Shown here: in pieces, positions 1-7,512 of the stretch
Position numbering within the stretch: position 1 is the first letter of the stretch
Layout of the letters: the number at the start of each line of letters is the position of its first letter
Assembly (NCBI RefSeq): GCF_000337035.1
Contig: NZ_AOJL01000011.1
Span: 1-64,000 of the forward strand
Reading direction: 5' to 3'
Source: Halorubrum coriense DSM 10284
Lineage (GTDB): Archaea; Halobacteriota; Halobacteria; Halobacteriales; Haloferacaceae
DNA length: 64,000 nucleotides
Position numbers and translations under genes: made by a program
Notes under the pieces: generated by a model
Told to the model about the DNA's origin: nothing
The model's input: the letters and a program-made list of their open reading frames with translations, nothing else
Databases searched by the model: none

Positions 1-199
1 TTCAAGAATCGAAACGGTATCCGAGAGTGATAGTCCAGCCAAATGGAGTCGGATACCGAGCTTCATCGCCGGCTCGGGTGTCGACTCTCGCTCCAGAAAA
101 TCTAATTCGATACAACTGCTATCGCCGCTGAGGCGGTCGAAGTTGAGCATAGAGCACTCGATCTTTTGACCGCCTCATTCCTTATCGCAACGCTACCGA
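1..199 (-). mobile_element. IS6-family element, 5' end only (cut by window edge)
   Basis: The minus strand from 150 down to 1 encodes the first 50 residues of an IS6/IS240-type transposase (MLNFDRLSG..., then LAGLSLSDTVSILE). It is clearly homologous to the complete copy at 38867-39502 (LSGCLDEINLEF..., LAGLSLSNTVLFLE). The 150-199 stretch has the same layout as the right end of that copy: a CCGCCTCA motif, then a CTTATC segment. The element end is therefore placed near 199, but the terminal sequence differs from the other copy, so it is a different IS of the same family. The rest lies outside the window, so intactness cannot be judged. Confidence 0.8.
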
Positions 200-206
200 T
201 TCACCT

Positions 207-1658
207 TTAGCTGATTTTTTCAACAAGTACCTTGTCTACATCATCGAAGCCCAACTGCCAGGTAATTATTGTGAAAACTACTAGGGTCGCAAAGCCTCCA
301 ACAAACACTCGAAGAAGGCCCGGGATTGGAAGCAATTGACTGAGTAATAAAACAGGGAAAGTGACAGCAATAGCTATACCTCCTTTGTAATATTTCCACG
401 AGTAGGGCTGTAGCTCAAGTAAATACCAAACTTCGACTAATCGGAGCGTGTTTAATACAGAAAGCGAGGTAGCCGTCGCAACAGCTGCCCCGATAATTCC
501 GTAAGATTGAATCAAAACAAGGTTGAGAATGAGGTTCAATACTGCAGCAACAACATTATTGACTAACTGGAGACGTTCGTAGCCAGTCATAACTAAGAGG
601 AACCCAGTTGGGCCGACAACCGCGTTGACAGTTTGCCCAATTGCGAGAATCACAAGTGCTGTCTGAGCTTGTGGAACTGTTGGTCCGAAAATCGAGAGAA
701 GTTCACCAGTATAGACGAGCACGAATGCCAATCCGAGAACAGTCAGATACGTTACCCAACGTGTGACAGCAGAATACACCCGGTTTAATTGCTCGGTCTG
801 ACCAGCTTCGTGGAGATCAGCTGCGATCGACGGAAAAATCGAGTTTGCGGATTGGAGGACGATGACAAGTAAAACGGATGTTTGGTAGGCAGCCTGATAC
901 ACGCCAACTGCGTCTGACGGAACAAAGACCCCGAGAACCAGAATGTCCGTCCACGAAACGAGATACTGAATGCTCGCAGCGAGCGTGAGCGGAAGCGAGA
1001 ACGCGAAGATCTTCTTGTATTCGAAATCTGGACTAATGTCAAACCGCAGCGCGCCTTCCCGCAGTAGAAGGAAAACAGCGAGGAGAATCCCGAACACGAT
1101 GGACGCCAAGTAGCCGAGTATAAGCAGATCGAGGTCCGTGAAGATGAAGGCTGCAATCGCCATGAGAACGAGCGCAGCGATGGACTGACCGAAGTCACGA
1201 ATATACACGGAGTATTTCGTCTGTTTCAGCCCGTACGTTGCGTTCACCCCTACCATCATTACCGCTATCAGCGGGATACCAAGTATGAAGAGTGGTGTCG
1301 TGGGATGGAACGTCGTGCCAACGAGCGCTTCGATGACATCGTAGCCGAGGTAGAGGGCAGATGCCACTGCTGTTCCGGCCAACAGAGGAGCGACAAGACA
1401 GATCAACACAGTTCCAGATACCTTTGCCGGGTCGCCGTCTGTGCGAAAGATGGGAATGAATTTCTGTGCTGCGCTATCTAGCCCGAGCCGCGCAAACACG
1501 CCGCCGCCTTTCATCACGACCATCCCGAAGGCAAATACACCGAGTGCTTCAAATCCGAGCCCACGCGCGATGACGACGTTGAATCCGTATCGGAGGCCAC
1601 GACCGATGAGACCGCCGAGAAAGGAGATCGAAACGAGCTTCGTAATGCTATCGCGCAT
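207..1658 (-). CDS. Wzx/MATE-type polysaccharide flippase
   Basis: This is an oligosaccharide-lipid flippase, a membrane protein that would move lipid-linked glycan to the outer face of the cell membrane. It has 484 residues from the ATG at 1658, close to the usual length, and about 12-14 hydrophobic segments. The N-terminus (ISFLGGLIGRGLRYGFNVVI) and central ALVILAIGQTVNAVVGPTGF region are typical of the RfbX/polysaccharide biosynthesis family. The reading frame is open for 34 further codons upstream, but that part is basic and unlike a flippase, and MRDSITKLVSISFLGG is the normal family start. The IS6 fragment lies just downstream. The epimerase remnant upstream and the nucleotidyltransferase at 4.9 kb suggest a broken-up N-glycan or exopolysaccharide locus. 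Confidence 0.88.
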   Translation of the reverse strand: MRDSITKLVSISFLGGLIGRGLRYGFNVVIARGLGFEALGVFAFGMVVMKGGGVFARLGLDSAAQKFIPIFRTDGDPAKVSGTVLICLVAPLLAGTAVASALYLGYDVIEALVGTTFHPTTPLFILGIPLIAVMMVGVNATYGLKQTKYSVYIRDFGQSIAALVLMAIAAFIFTDLDLLILGYLASIVFGILLAVFLLLREGALRFDISPDFEYKKIFAFSLPLTLAASIQYLVSWTDILVLGVFVPSDAVGVYQAAYQTSVLLVIVLQSANSIFPSIAADLHEAGQTEQLNRVYSAVTRWVTYLTVLGLAFVLVYTGELLSIFGPTVPQAQTALVILAIGQTVNAVVGPTGFLLVMTGYERLQLVNNVVAAVLNLILNLVLIQSYGIIGAAVATATSLSVLNTLRLVEVWYLLELQPYSWKYYKGGIAIAVTFPVLLLSQLLPIPGLLRVFVGGFATLVVFTIITWQLGFDDVDKVLVEKIS

Positions 1659-1969
1659 AGATCTAACGACAAAACCAACTGGTCTCAAGTAATTATACCT
1701 CCTGTTGTATTGTCGTTGGCTACTCCGATGGCCTGAGGCGAATCTGGTATCTCGGATCACTAGTTAACATAAATAATCTATAATATAAGTATGAGATATT
1801 CTCTAACTTGTCTGGTCTTCTCTTATGTTCTCTTTCTTCCGACTTTTCAGAGAGACCCCGCGAACCCACCCTGCTCCAATTTGACCTCCAAACAGACGAA
1901 ATAAGCCGTGTCTCATTCACTCATCTCGATGCTCACACTCGTCTACGACTACCGCACCAACGCCTCGTA
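1659..1969. other. Intergenic, flippase upstream region
   Basis: No supported gene. Positions 1765-1800 are strongly A+T-rich (TATAATATAAG) and probably contain the flippase promoter, read on the minus strand. The short frames here overlap each other and show no family resemblance. Confidence 0.5.
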
Positions 1970-2081
1970 CTACTTGAGGTTCGCCTGATACCACTCGATG
2001 AACTCCCCGACGCCCCGCAATTGTCTGCGGGGCTCGTACCGGGTTATCCCGCCGAGGTCCTCTGGCGGGCAGTACAATGGA
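1970..2081 (-). pseudogene. C-terminal remnant of NAD-dependent sugar-nucleotide epimerase
   Basis: The minus strand reads VFPLYCPPEDLGGITRYEP followed by a segment ending GEFIEWYQANLK and a stop at 1970-1972. This is the typical C-terminus of NAD-dependent nucleotide-sugar epimerases/dehydratases (a 'PEDLGGI.RYEP ... EFIEWY' tail). Only about 35 residues remain. The catalytic YxxxK and the Rossmann fold are absent, and the upstream DNA belongs to the duplicated origin segment that starts near 2084. It is best read as a sugar-biosynthesis gene cut off by the rearrangement that placed the origin module here. The call rests on a short stretch. Confidence 0.6.
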
Positions 2082-2083
2082 AA

Positions 2084-2636
2084 CACCGCATGCCGAGTGA
2101 AACTGAGAGATGAAATTCTGTCAAAACGTCGCCACACACGTCGTACCGAGTGACACCTACCGAAACAGTAGAACGCTGTCAGCGTGACCCAGTTCAGTTA
2201 GGACGACACCCCGACCAGACTTTAGACTCACAAACACACCTCATAACGAGTGAGGTCCAACGAGAATGAACCGACCGCATTCGTCCATTGTCTCACCCTC
2301 AACGCCCAAATGCTCGGCTTCTTTGCTTTGCCAGTAGCACAACGGTTGTCAATTTCATTCGGTGCCTAGTGTGTATGTAAACGGTGTGGTATTCATACAC
2401 TGTCCAAGCCCGGTCTAGAGGAAGTAGAATTCATATGTTGTGTATCTCACTCGGCACAGGGCCGGTGGCATTTCATGAGCTGAAGTATTTACCGCACCTC
2501 CTCCGCGTTCATCGCCACCCCCAGTTCACCATTTCAAGTGCTCTTCCCGAGACGAAATGGGACCGCTGAGACCCCACCATATCTAGTGATCGTGCGGCTC
2601 CGGCTAGGGCCACCCGAATGAAACCGATCGAACTCA
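2084..2636. repeat. Diverged duplicate of origin-flanking DNA, copy 1
   Basis: This non-coding stretch lines up along its length with 9214-9627, the DNA just downstream of the intact type-B orc gene. The best-conserved islands include CCCAGTTCAGTTAGGACGAC (2189 and 9319) and GCCAGTAGCACAACGGTT (2330 and 9460), together with repeated ACCGAGTGA/AACGAGTGA words. The 3' end carries a degraded type-B origin repeat (about 2530-2545). The reading frames do not correspond between the two copies, so conservation is not obviously protein-driven. Confidence 0.75.
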
Positions 2637-3296
2637 CTCAATCCGCGTTGTCACGCCCTTTGGGAGCGCAATAGAATCAAAATCCCGAACGATATCGCCG
2701 GCGATATTGAGGTTGACGTTGAACTCGTACTGGTAGTATTGCCCGCCCGTCCTTCGTTTTTATTTACTTGTCAAGAATGCCAAGCATCGCCAGATCCGCG
2801 AGGTGGTCGTGTATTCGGCGACAGGCGAGCGGGTCGATGTTGGAATCCTCCGAAATACGTCGGTATAGCAGGTACACGTCACGGATTCGTGTTGGTGCCT
2901 CCTGTTCGAATGCGAGCTGTAACATCACTACGAGGGCAAGATGCCCATGTTTCGTCAACTCACGCATCCCATGTTTGACCTGGCTCTCTTCGATTTTCTC
3001 GCAAGCCCGGTGGACGTGCTCCTCCGTCAGTCGCTCCACGTCGTTTGTCCGTGCGATCTCACCGGACTCATTTTCAGAGAGGTCGTCGTGGAAGCCGAAA
3101 TCGTGCTGATGCCGATCGCAACCGGTTCGTCCTTGGAGAGGTACCCGTTTGATCGGGTTCGTGGGATCTCATACAAAATTTCGTCGTTGTCGATGTGGCC
3201 GATCTCGTCGAGGACGAGCAGAACTGTCCCGCCGATCTGGTTTAATTCCTCGACAGGAGATCGAACACGGCTAGAGAGTACGTTTCGTGTGCTTTC
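2634..3296 (-). pseudogene. Decayed Orc1/Cdc6 initiator, type B (second copy of the gene at 9.6 kb)
   Basis: Pieces of this stretch are nearly the same protein as the intact Orc1/Cdc6 at 9625-10836. They include the Walker-B region ([14 protein letters not shown], intact copy [11 protein letters not shown]), SNGYLSK, and the C-terminal winged-helix part ([20 protein letters not shown], then [14 protein letters not shown]). The first 130 or so residues, with the P-loop, are missing. An internal deletion joins the DDLS region directly to SGEIARTN, removing sensor and lid segments. There are frameshifts, and a TAA at 2764 replaces a glutamine codon. The truncated 5' end coincides with a type-A origin repeat at 3274-3296. 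It cannot make a functional initiator. Confidence 0.9.
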
Positions 3297-3352
3297 ACGC
3301 AACCGTCCGAGGATGACACCGCAGAGAAAGAGAGTAGATTTCGTGTGCTTTC
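3274..3352 (-). repeat. Type-A origin repeats, left pair (inverted)
   Basis: There are two 23-base copies, at 3274-3296 and 3330-3352, both reading GAGAGTA..TTTCGTGTGCTTTC on the + strand. They are the reverse complement of the three copies at 4673-4807. The second overlaps the stop codon of the orc gene by two bases. The copies differ only in a two-base CG/GA step. Near-identical repeats in opposite orientations beside an Orc1/Cdc6 gene are the expected form of haloarchaeal origin recognition boxes. Confidence 0.8.
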
Positions 3353-4547
3353 ACTCGGTGTGCTTGGCGATCTCCGTCCGTGTCTCTAAGACGAGCGCCG
3401 GATCGAGATCGAGTTCGTACTCGTAGTACTGCCCCCCACTCAATCCCTTGTTCTGCTCGTGGCGTCGAAGGAACCCGAGCATGTGAAGATCCGAAAGATG
3501 ATCTTGAATACTCTTCAGTGTCGACAGCGGCGACGCAGCATGCGAATCCGCCACCTGCTCGTACGTTCGCTGGATCTCTTTTGACCGCGCCGGGACTTCA
3601 CCGCTGGTCTGGAGATTCGCGATCGCTTCGAGGATATACTGTGCGTGTTCAGTTTGGTCGCGGATCTTGTTTGTTACTCGACCACGCTGTACTCGTTCCC
3701 GTGCGGTCTCTATGTGTGCGTCTGTCACCGGTGTCTCACCATTCTGCTCAGCCAACTCCGCGCCGACACGGAGCAGATCGAGCGCTTGCCGCGCGTTCCC
3801 CATGTCCTGGGCAGCGAGCGCTGCCGCTTTCGCGATCGCCGACGTATCACACACCCCATCAACAAAGGCATGGTCCGCCCGGTGATCCAAGATCGTTCGC
3901 AGTTCCGCGGCGTCGTACGGACTGAACGAGATCTCAGTCTCCATCAGCGTGTCCTTCACCTTCGGCGAGAGCGTCTGTCGAAACGTGTAGTCATTGCTGA
4001 TCCCGATGACGCCGACCTTCGCGTCCGTGATGTGGCCGTTCGCTCGTGCGCGTGGCAGTTCGTACAGTAGCGTGTTTGCGTCCTCCAGATGATCAATCTC
4101 GTCAAACACGACAAGATGCGTCCCGCCGATGCGATCGAACTGTCGGTACAGCTCGTCGAACGCATCTCCAGTCCCAAGCCCCCGTTCTGGAAATGGACTG
4201 GCGTGATCCGGAAGGAGTCGGTTGACGAGATTACGAACCACCATGAACAGCGTCCGCCCGTTACAGTTCGCGGTGTGGGTGTGGAGATTGTCGGCTGACT
4301 CTCGCGTTGGTACCTCCTCGCGCAGTTCCTCTAACATGTACTTTGTAACAGCAGTCTTCCCGAGTCCGGCTTTGCCGTACACAAAGATGTTCTCTGGCGT
4401 TCGACCGAACAGTACGTCCTGAAGCGCGTGACTGTATGCTTCAATTTCCTCGTCACGCTCGAGGATTGTCTCCGGCTGGTAACTTTCCGTGAGTACCGTT
4501 TTGTCCGCAAATACAGTCTCTGTGAGATCGTCGAACGGACCACCCAT
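3351..4547 (-). CDS. orc: Orc1/Cdc6 replication initiator, type A
   Basis: This is an archaeal Orc1/Cdc6 AAA+ ATPase that recognises origin repeats and loads the replicative helicase. It has 398 residues, the usual length. The P-loop GKAGLGKT lies at residues 58-65 and Walker B (HLVVFDEIDHL) has D149/E150. Lid helices and a C-terminal winged-helix DNA-binding domain follow (PARSKEIQRTYEQ, HLSDLHMLGFL). The ATG at 4547 is chosen because MGGPFDDLTETVF is a normal start and a TTTTATATTT promoter element lies about 25-35 bases upstream. The longer frame to 4631 runs through that promoter. Type-A repeats sit on both sides of the gene, in inverted orientation. A decayed C-terminal fragment of a close relative is at 11.7-12.1 kb. 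Confidence 0.95.
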   Translation of the reverse strand: MGGPFDDLTETVFADKTVLTESYQPETILERDEEIEAYSHALQDVLFGRTPENIFVYGKAGLGKTAVTKYMLEELREEVPTRESADNLHTHTANCNGRTLFMVVRNLVNRLLPDHASPFPERGLGTGDAFDELYRQFDRIGGTHLVVFDEIDHLEDANTLLYELPRARANGHITDAKVGVIGISNDYTFRQTLSPKVKDTLMETEISFSPYDAAELRTILDHRADHAFVDGVCDTSAIAKAAALAAQDMGNARQALDLLRVGAELAEQNGETPVTDAHIETARERVQRGRVTNKIRDQTEHAQYILEAIANLQTSGEVPARSKEIQRTYEQVADSHAASPLSTLKSIQDHLSDLHMLGFLRRHEQNKGLSGGQYYEYELDLDPALVLETRTEIAKHTE

Positions 4548-4672
4548 GGATATCGTATCTAATAGGACGTACAAATATAAAACCACATGTTGTGTGCTTC
4601 GTATGCTTTTGTGGGTATATATCACAAGCAACGATAGTCACTACGTCGTCGTATTTTTGCGGGAATGAGATG

Positions 4673-4807
4673 GAAAGCACACGAAACGTACTCTCTCACT
4701 ATGTGCCGATTGGATTCTCACAATCGAGATAGAAAGCACACGAAATCTACTCTCCCCGTGGTGTTCCCGGGCCCATCACCGGTCGGAAGCACACGAAATC
4801 TACTCTC
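4673..4807 (+). repeat. Type-A origin repeats, right triplet
   Basis: There are three 23-base copies at 4673-4695, 4732-4754 and 4785-4807. The core is CACACGAAA(CG/TC)TACTCTC, preceded by GAAAG or GGAAG. They are separated by 36 and 30 bases. They have the opposite orientation to the pair at 3274-3352. Confidence 0.85.
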
Positions 4808-4862
4808 TCAGCAACTATTTTCTTAAATACTTATGAGAAATTCGACTGCTCCTCTGATAAAA

Positions 4863-4884
4863 AAGCACTCGACACGGTGGGGTG
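4863..4884 (+). repeat. Single type-B origin repeat beside origin A
   Basis: The core CACTCGACACGGTGGGGTG is identical to copies in the type-B array at 10.98-11.2 kb. It ends in the G-string typical of haloarchaeal origin boxes. It is the only clear B copy in the type-A origin. Confidence 0.8.
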
Positions 4885-4933
4885 TGGGGGCCGACTACTA
4901 CCCCAATAGAAAATCCACTTCACACGGTGAGGG

Positions 4934-5662
4934 TCAGGAACCCGTCTCGTTCTTCCCGCGCACCAACTCGCTCGCCCGCTCCACGTCGTCCGGCGTGTTC
5001 ACGTTCACGCGCTCGCCGAGCCGCGCAGTCTCGACGTCGTACCCCGCACGCACCAACAGACTCACGGCCTCGCTTAGCTGGTACTCGCCCTCGGCCGACG
5101 GCCGGAGCAGCGCACAGGCGTGAAAGACATCCTCCGGAAGCACGTAACACCTGGTCGTGACGAGCGTCGACGACGGCTCCGCCGGCTTCTCGACGAGTCC
5201 CGTCATGCGCCCCGCCGCGTCCGTCGCGATCACACCGGTCGTCGCTGCATCCTCTGGCGAGACCTCCTCGACCGCAAGTGCGGCATCCGCCTCCGCGACA
5301 GCCGCAATCGCGGGCGCAACGCTCCCCCCGAAGACGTTGTCGCCGTTCACGAGCAGGAACGTCCCGTCGACGTACGGCTCAACCTGTACCACCGCGTGCC
5401 CGAGCCCCAGCCGCTCGCGCTGGTAGACGTACGTGATCGGGACGCCCTCGAAGGCGTCGCCGAACCGGTCGACGATCTGCCCCGCTTCGTACCCGACGAC
5501 CACGACCAGCGCGTCGGCCCCGGCCCCGACCGCCGTCTCGAAGACGTGCGCGAGCAGCGGTTGCCCTGCCACATCGACGAGCCCCTTCGGTCGGTCCGCC
5601 GTCAGCTCGCCGAGTCGACTGCCGCGCCCGGCGGCGGGGATGACCGCGTCTATACAAACCAT
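4934..5662 (-). CDS. Sugar-1-phosphate nucleotidyltransferase
   Basis: This protein makes an activated sugar (UDP- or dTDP-hexose) from NTP and sugar-1-phosphate, probably for surface-glycan synthesis. It has 242 residues. The N-terminal nucleotide-binding signature DAVIPAAGRGSRLGELT is followed by RPKGLVDVAGQPLLAH, with LLVNGDNVF further on as the metal/sugar-binding DN segment. It resembles AglF-type glucose-1-phosphate uridylyltransferases, but substrate cannot be read from sequence. The ATG at 5662 (MVCIDAVIPAAG) is preferred to the GTG- or ATG-led extension upstream. The 3' quarter is duplicated as a broken fragment at 13466-13636. The gene points toward origin A. Confidence 0.88.
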   Translation of the reverse strand: MVCIDAVIPAAGRGSRLGELTADRPKGLVDVAGQPLLAHVFETAVGAGADALVVVVGYEAGQIVDRFGDAFEGVPITYVYQRERLGLGHAVVQVEPYVDGTFLLVNGDNVFGGSVAPAIAAVAEADAALAVEEVSPEDAATTGVIATDAAGRMTGLVEKPAEPSSTLVTTRCYVLPEDVFHACALLRPSAEGEYQLSEAVSLLVRAGYDVETARLGERVNVNTPDDVERASELVRGKNETGS

Positions 5663-5831
5663 GGCACACACCAGCCACCTCAAGCCCCCGGTCTCTCACA
5701 CCGCCGGGGGCAGGCGACTGGCGTGAGCCAGAATCGATGTCCACGAACACCTCCGCGCGGATCGTCCCGGAACGCGGAAGTCGATCAGCGGTGGCAGAGT
5801 ATTTATTGATGGCTCCGACGTAAGAGCTCAC

Positions 5832-6128
5832 ATGTCCGGTCTCGCCGAGGATCTCGACGCCATCGCGGCCGCTGGCGGCTACGACGATACCGACGCCGTG
5901 GTCGAGGAGGCGGTCCGAGAGCTGTTGCGTCGGCGTCCGGAGCTTCGACTGTCGCTCGCGGTCGAAAGGTACCGAACCGGCACCGTAAGCCTCAATGGGG
6001 CGGCCGAGCTCGCCGGGGTCTCGGCGGAGGCGTTCAAAGAAGAACTCGCGGACCGCGGGATCGACCGCGATGCCGGCTTTCTGGACGACTCCTCCCGAGA
6101 AGAGCGCCTAGAGACGTTCCTTGAGTAG
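5832..6128 (+). CDS. UPF0175 family antitoxin-like protein
   Basis: This 98-residue protein has the UPF0175 pattern: a degenerate N-terminus, then LRLSLAVERYRTGTVSL and NGAAELAGVSAEAFKEELA, a helix-turn-helix-like segment. UPF0175 proteins are usually the first gene of a toxin-antitoxin pair with a PIN-like DUF3368 protein, and a PIN start follows 8 bases downstream (6137). That partner is truncated, so this is likely an orphan antitoxin. Its coding strand is overlapped by the antisense tail of the HNH reading frame. Confidence 0.8.
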   Translation: MSGLAEDLDAIAAAGGYDDTDAVVEEAVRELLRRRPELRLSLAVERYRTGTVSLNGAAELAGVSAEAFKEELADRGIDRDAGFLDDSSREERLETFLE

Positions 6129-6693
6129 GTCGGCTGATGGCGCTCGTTGACAACAACATCCTGTGTTCGCTCGTCAAGATCGACCGGTTGGAGCTGCTGC
6201 CATCGGTGTTCGAGACTGTCGAGACGCCGCCGTCGGTCATCGACGAACTCGATCGTGCTGACGTCGACTCTACAGACTCGTCTGCGTCCGCAGCCGCGTC
6301 TGGCTCGTGGCGACGATATTTCTCACTGGCTGGCGTTCCCTCATCATCACCGAACAGCCGTTCTGCCTCGTCACTACTGATACGCGGCCCCTCGTAGTAC
6401 TCCTTATAGTGGGCGTTCCACGCGTTCCGGTGTTCGATCGGAAGCTGCCGGTGCCACTGTCGGTAGGGCGGTTCGTCCACCTTGTGGATATGGACGTGAC
6501 AACTCTGACAGAGCGGGATCACGTTGGCGACGCGATTGTCGGTGTCATCACCATTGAGATGATGAAGCGAGAGCACGTCCTGCCGCCGCTCTCCTTGGGT
6601 AGTATTAAGCCAGCTTTCAGGAGACCGCCCACAGACGAGACACGCACCGCCCCACGCGTCGCGGACGGCCTGTCGGAACTCGTCGTCGCTCAT
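6034..6693 (-). CDS. HNH endonuclease with a chimeric C-terminal tail
   Basis: This is a small HNH nuclease. From the ATG at 6693 (MSDDEFRQAVRDAWGGACLV) it shows CLVCGRSPESW, LSLHHLNGDDTDNRVANVIP and CQSCHVHIHK. These give two Cys pairs plus the HH..N..H metal-finger core. Recognisable sequence ends near residue 145 (position about 6262). Past this point the open frame runs antisense through the broken PIN toxin and the UPF0175 gene to a stop at 6034, so the last 75 or so residues are probably junk acquired at a recombination junction. Haloarchaeal HNH proteins of this type are common on plasmids and proviruses; the target is unknown. The open frame upstream of 6693 is unlike a protein. Confidence 0.75.
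   Translation of the reverse strand: MSDDEFRQAVRDAWGGACLVCGRSPESWLNTTQGERRQDVLSLHHLNGDDTDNRVANVIPLCQSCHVHIHKVDEPPYRQWHRQLPIEHRNAWNAHYKEYYEGPRISSDEAERLFGDDEGTPASEKYRRHEPDAAADADESVESTSARSSSSMTDGGVSTVSNTDGSSSNRSILTSEHRMLLSTSAISRPTQGTSLGALLGRSRPESRHRGRSRGPRVLL
6137..6268 (+). pseudogene. Truncated PIN-domain (DUF3368-like) toxin
   Basis: The frame begins MALVDNNILCSLVKIDRLEL and continues to TPPSVIDELDRAD. This is the first 42 or so residues of a PIN-like toxin, with the conserved N-terminal Asp (D5) and the 'P.VIDEL' helix. Family members have about 150-160 residues. After about 6268 the frame enters the tail of the HNH gene read backwards, and the remaining catalytic acidic residues are absent. 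The toxin should be inactive. Confidence 0.7.
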
Positions 6694-7112
6694 GTTGTCC
6701 GTTCCTCCTCGATATCTGACGGTGACTGAGCACTTGTTCGTCGGTGGCCGACTGTCGACCACTGCTCGTGCTCTTTCACCAGGAGAGTTGCTTGGTTCGA
6801 TACTACTGAGCTTCGCGTACGTGTGACCGCTTGCCACGTCGGTTGTGCCGGCGGCGACGCGAGCAGAGCCACACACAGAGCTCTTGATGATTGTTTCATG
6901 TTTGGACGAGAGGGCGCTGGGCAGCACTCATACCCAGTTCCCTCTCCCCCCAATCGAGGGATACAAACGGATCCAACAGCGGACCGCATCCCACTCGACT
7001 TGACAAGAACCACCCAACAGTATACGCCGATTCGAACGCTGTTCCCGATTTTTAGTTGTGAAGACTGTTTTCAAAACTAGTTCCGATGGTGCTGTCGCCT
7101 TTGATCGTCGAA
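6694..7112. other. Intergenic, no gene recognised
   Basis: No family-like reading frame on either strand. The short frames overlap one another and are rich in Arg/Ser/Thr in the manner of shadows. The A+T-rich stretch at 7040-7080 may be a promoter for one of the flanking genes. Confidence 0.4.
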
Positions 7113-7392
7113 TTAACCAACAGTTCGGTACACCTCGATAATCTGTTGGTTAAAACACTCACCATCACGGTGCCAGATCCCCTCAACAAGATCTCCAGAG
7201 ATGATATTCTAGAATATGATTATTCAGAATATGTTTATTCAGTCGGACAGTCGACAGCGTGTAGTTGCCAACAGTTTGGCGTGTGACGCCGGCGTGTTCC
7301 GCGAGTTCGGGTCTGTTGAACGCACGATTCGGCGGGAGATCGAGCAACGCGTCGACGAGAATCAGGATCGCATCGTGCTGCGTGAGGTAGGT
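7113..7392 (-). pseudogene. Remnant of a winged-helix transcription regulator
   Basis: The minus strand reads LTQHDAILILVDALLDLPPN then AFNRPELAEHAGVTRQTVGN, a clear helix-turn-helix. The frame is then interrupted by about 50 bases of A+T-rich sequence containing a 14-base palindrome (ATATTCTAGAATAT, 7204-7217), and resumes in another frame as DLVEGIWHRDGECFNQQIIE up to a stop at 7113. An in-frame TGA lies just before the first part. It looks like a small haloarchaeal wHTH regulator broken by an insertion. The family call rests on the helix-turn-helix segment only. Confidence 0.5.
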
Positions 7393-7512
7393 TCATCCTC
7401 ACAGCACGCTAACTCTTCCCTAATATTAGAATTTGAGCTATTATTGCTCAGACTATTATTGTCCAAATTCCAACTTCGGCATACATATGTACCTCCTGCC
7501 CCGAGGAGGGGC
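7393..7512. promoter_or_regulatory. A+T-rich leader of the ATPase gene with Shine-Dalgarno
   Basis: Repeated TTATTG/TATTAT words at 7420-7470 precede the ATG at 7513. GAGGAGG at 7503-7509 lies just before the start and is the basis for choosing 7513 over the upstream in-frame start at 7216. Confidence 0.55.

Larger units (their letters stand above)
4548..4933. other. Putative replication origin A
   Basis: This is the region upstream of the type-A orc gene. It contains the A+T-rich orc promoter (4560-4660), three forward type-A repeats, a second A+T-rich patch at 4808-4862 (TTTTCTTAAATACTTATGAG) that could serve as an unwinding element, and one type-B repeat at 4863-4884. The orc gene, direct/inverted repeats and A+T-rich patches match the known organisation of haloarchaeal orc-linked origins. 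Activity is inferred. Confidence 0.7.

Noticed and set aside
1808-2113. A 101-residue + strand frame
   Set aside because: It overlaps the recognisable epimerase remnant on the minus strand and the duplicated non-coding segment, with no protein-family character.
7216-7512. N-terminal extension of the DUF234-type ATPase from the start at 7216
   Set aside because: The extra 99 residues are the antisense of the wHTH remnant plus A+T-rich leader; the Shine-Dalgarno and family start point to 7513.
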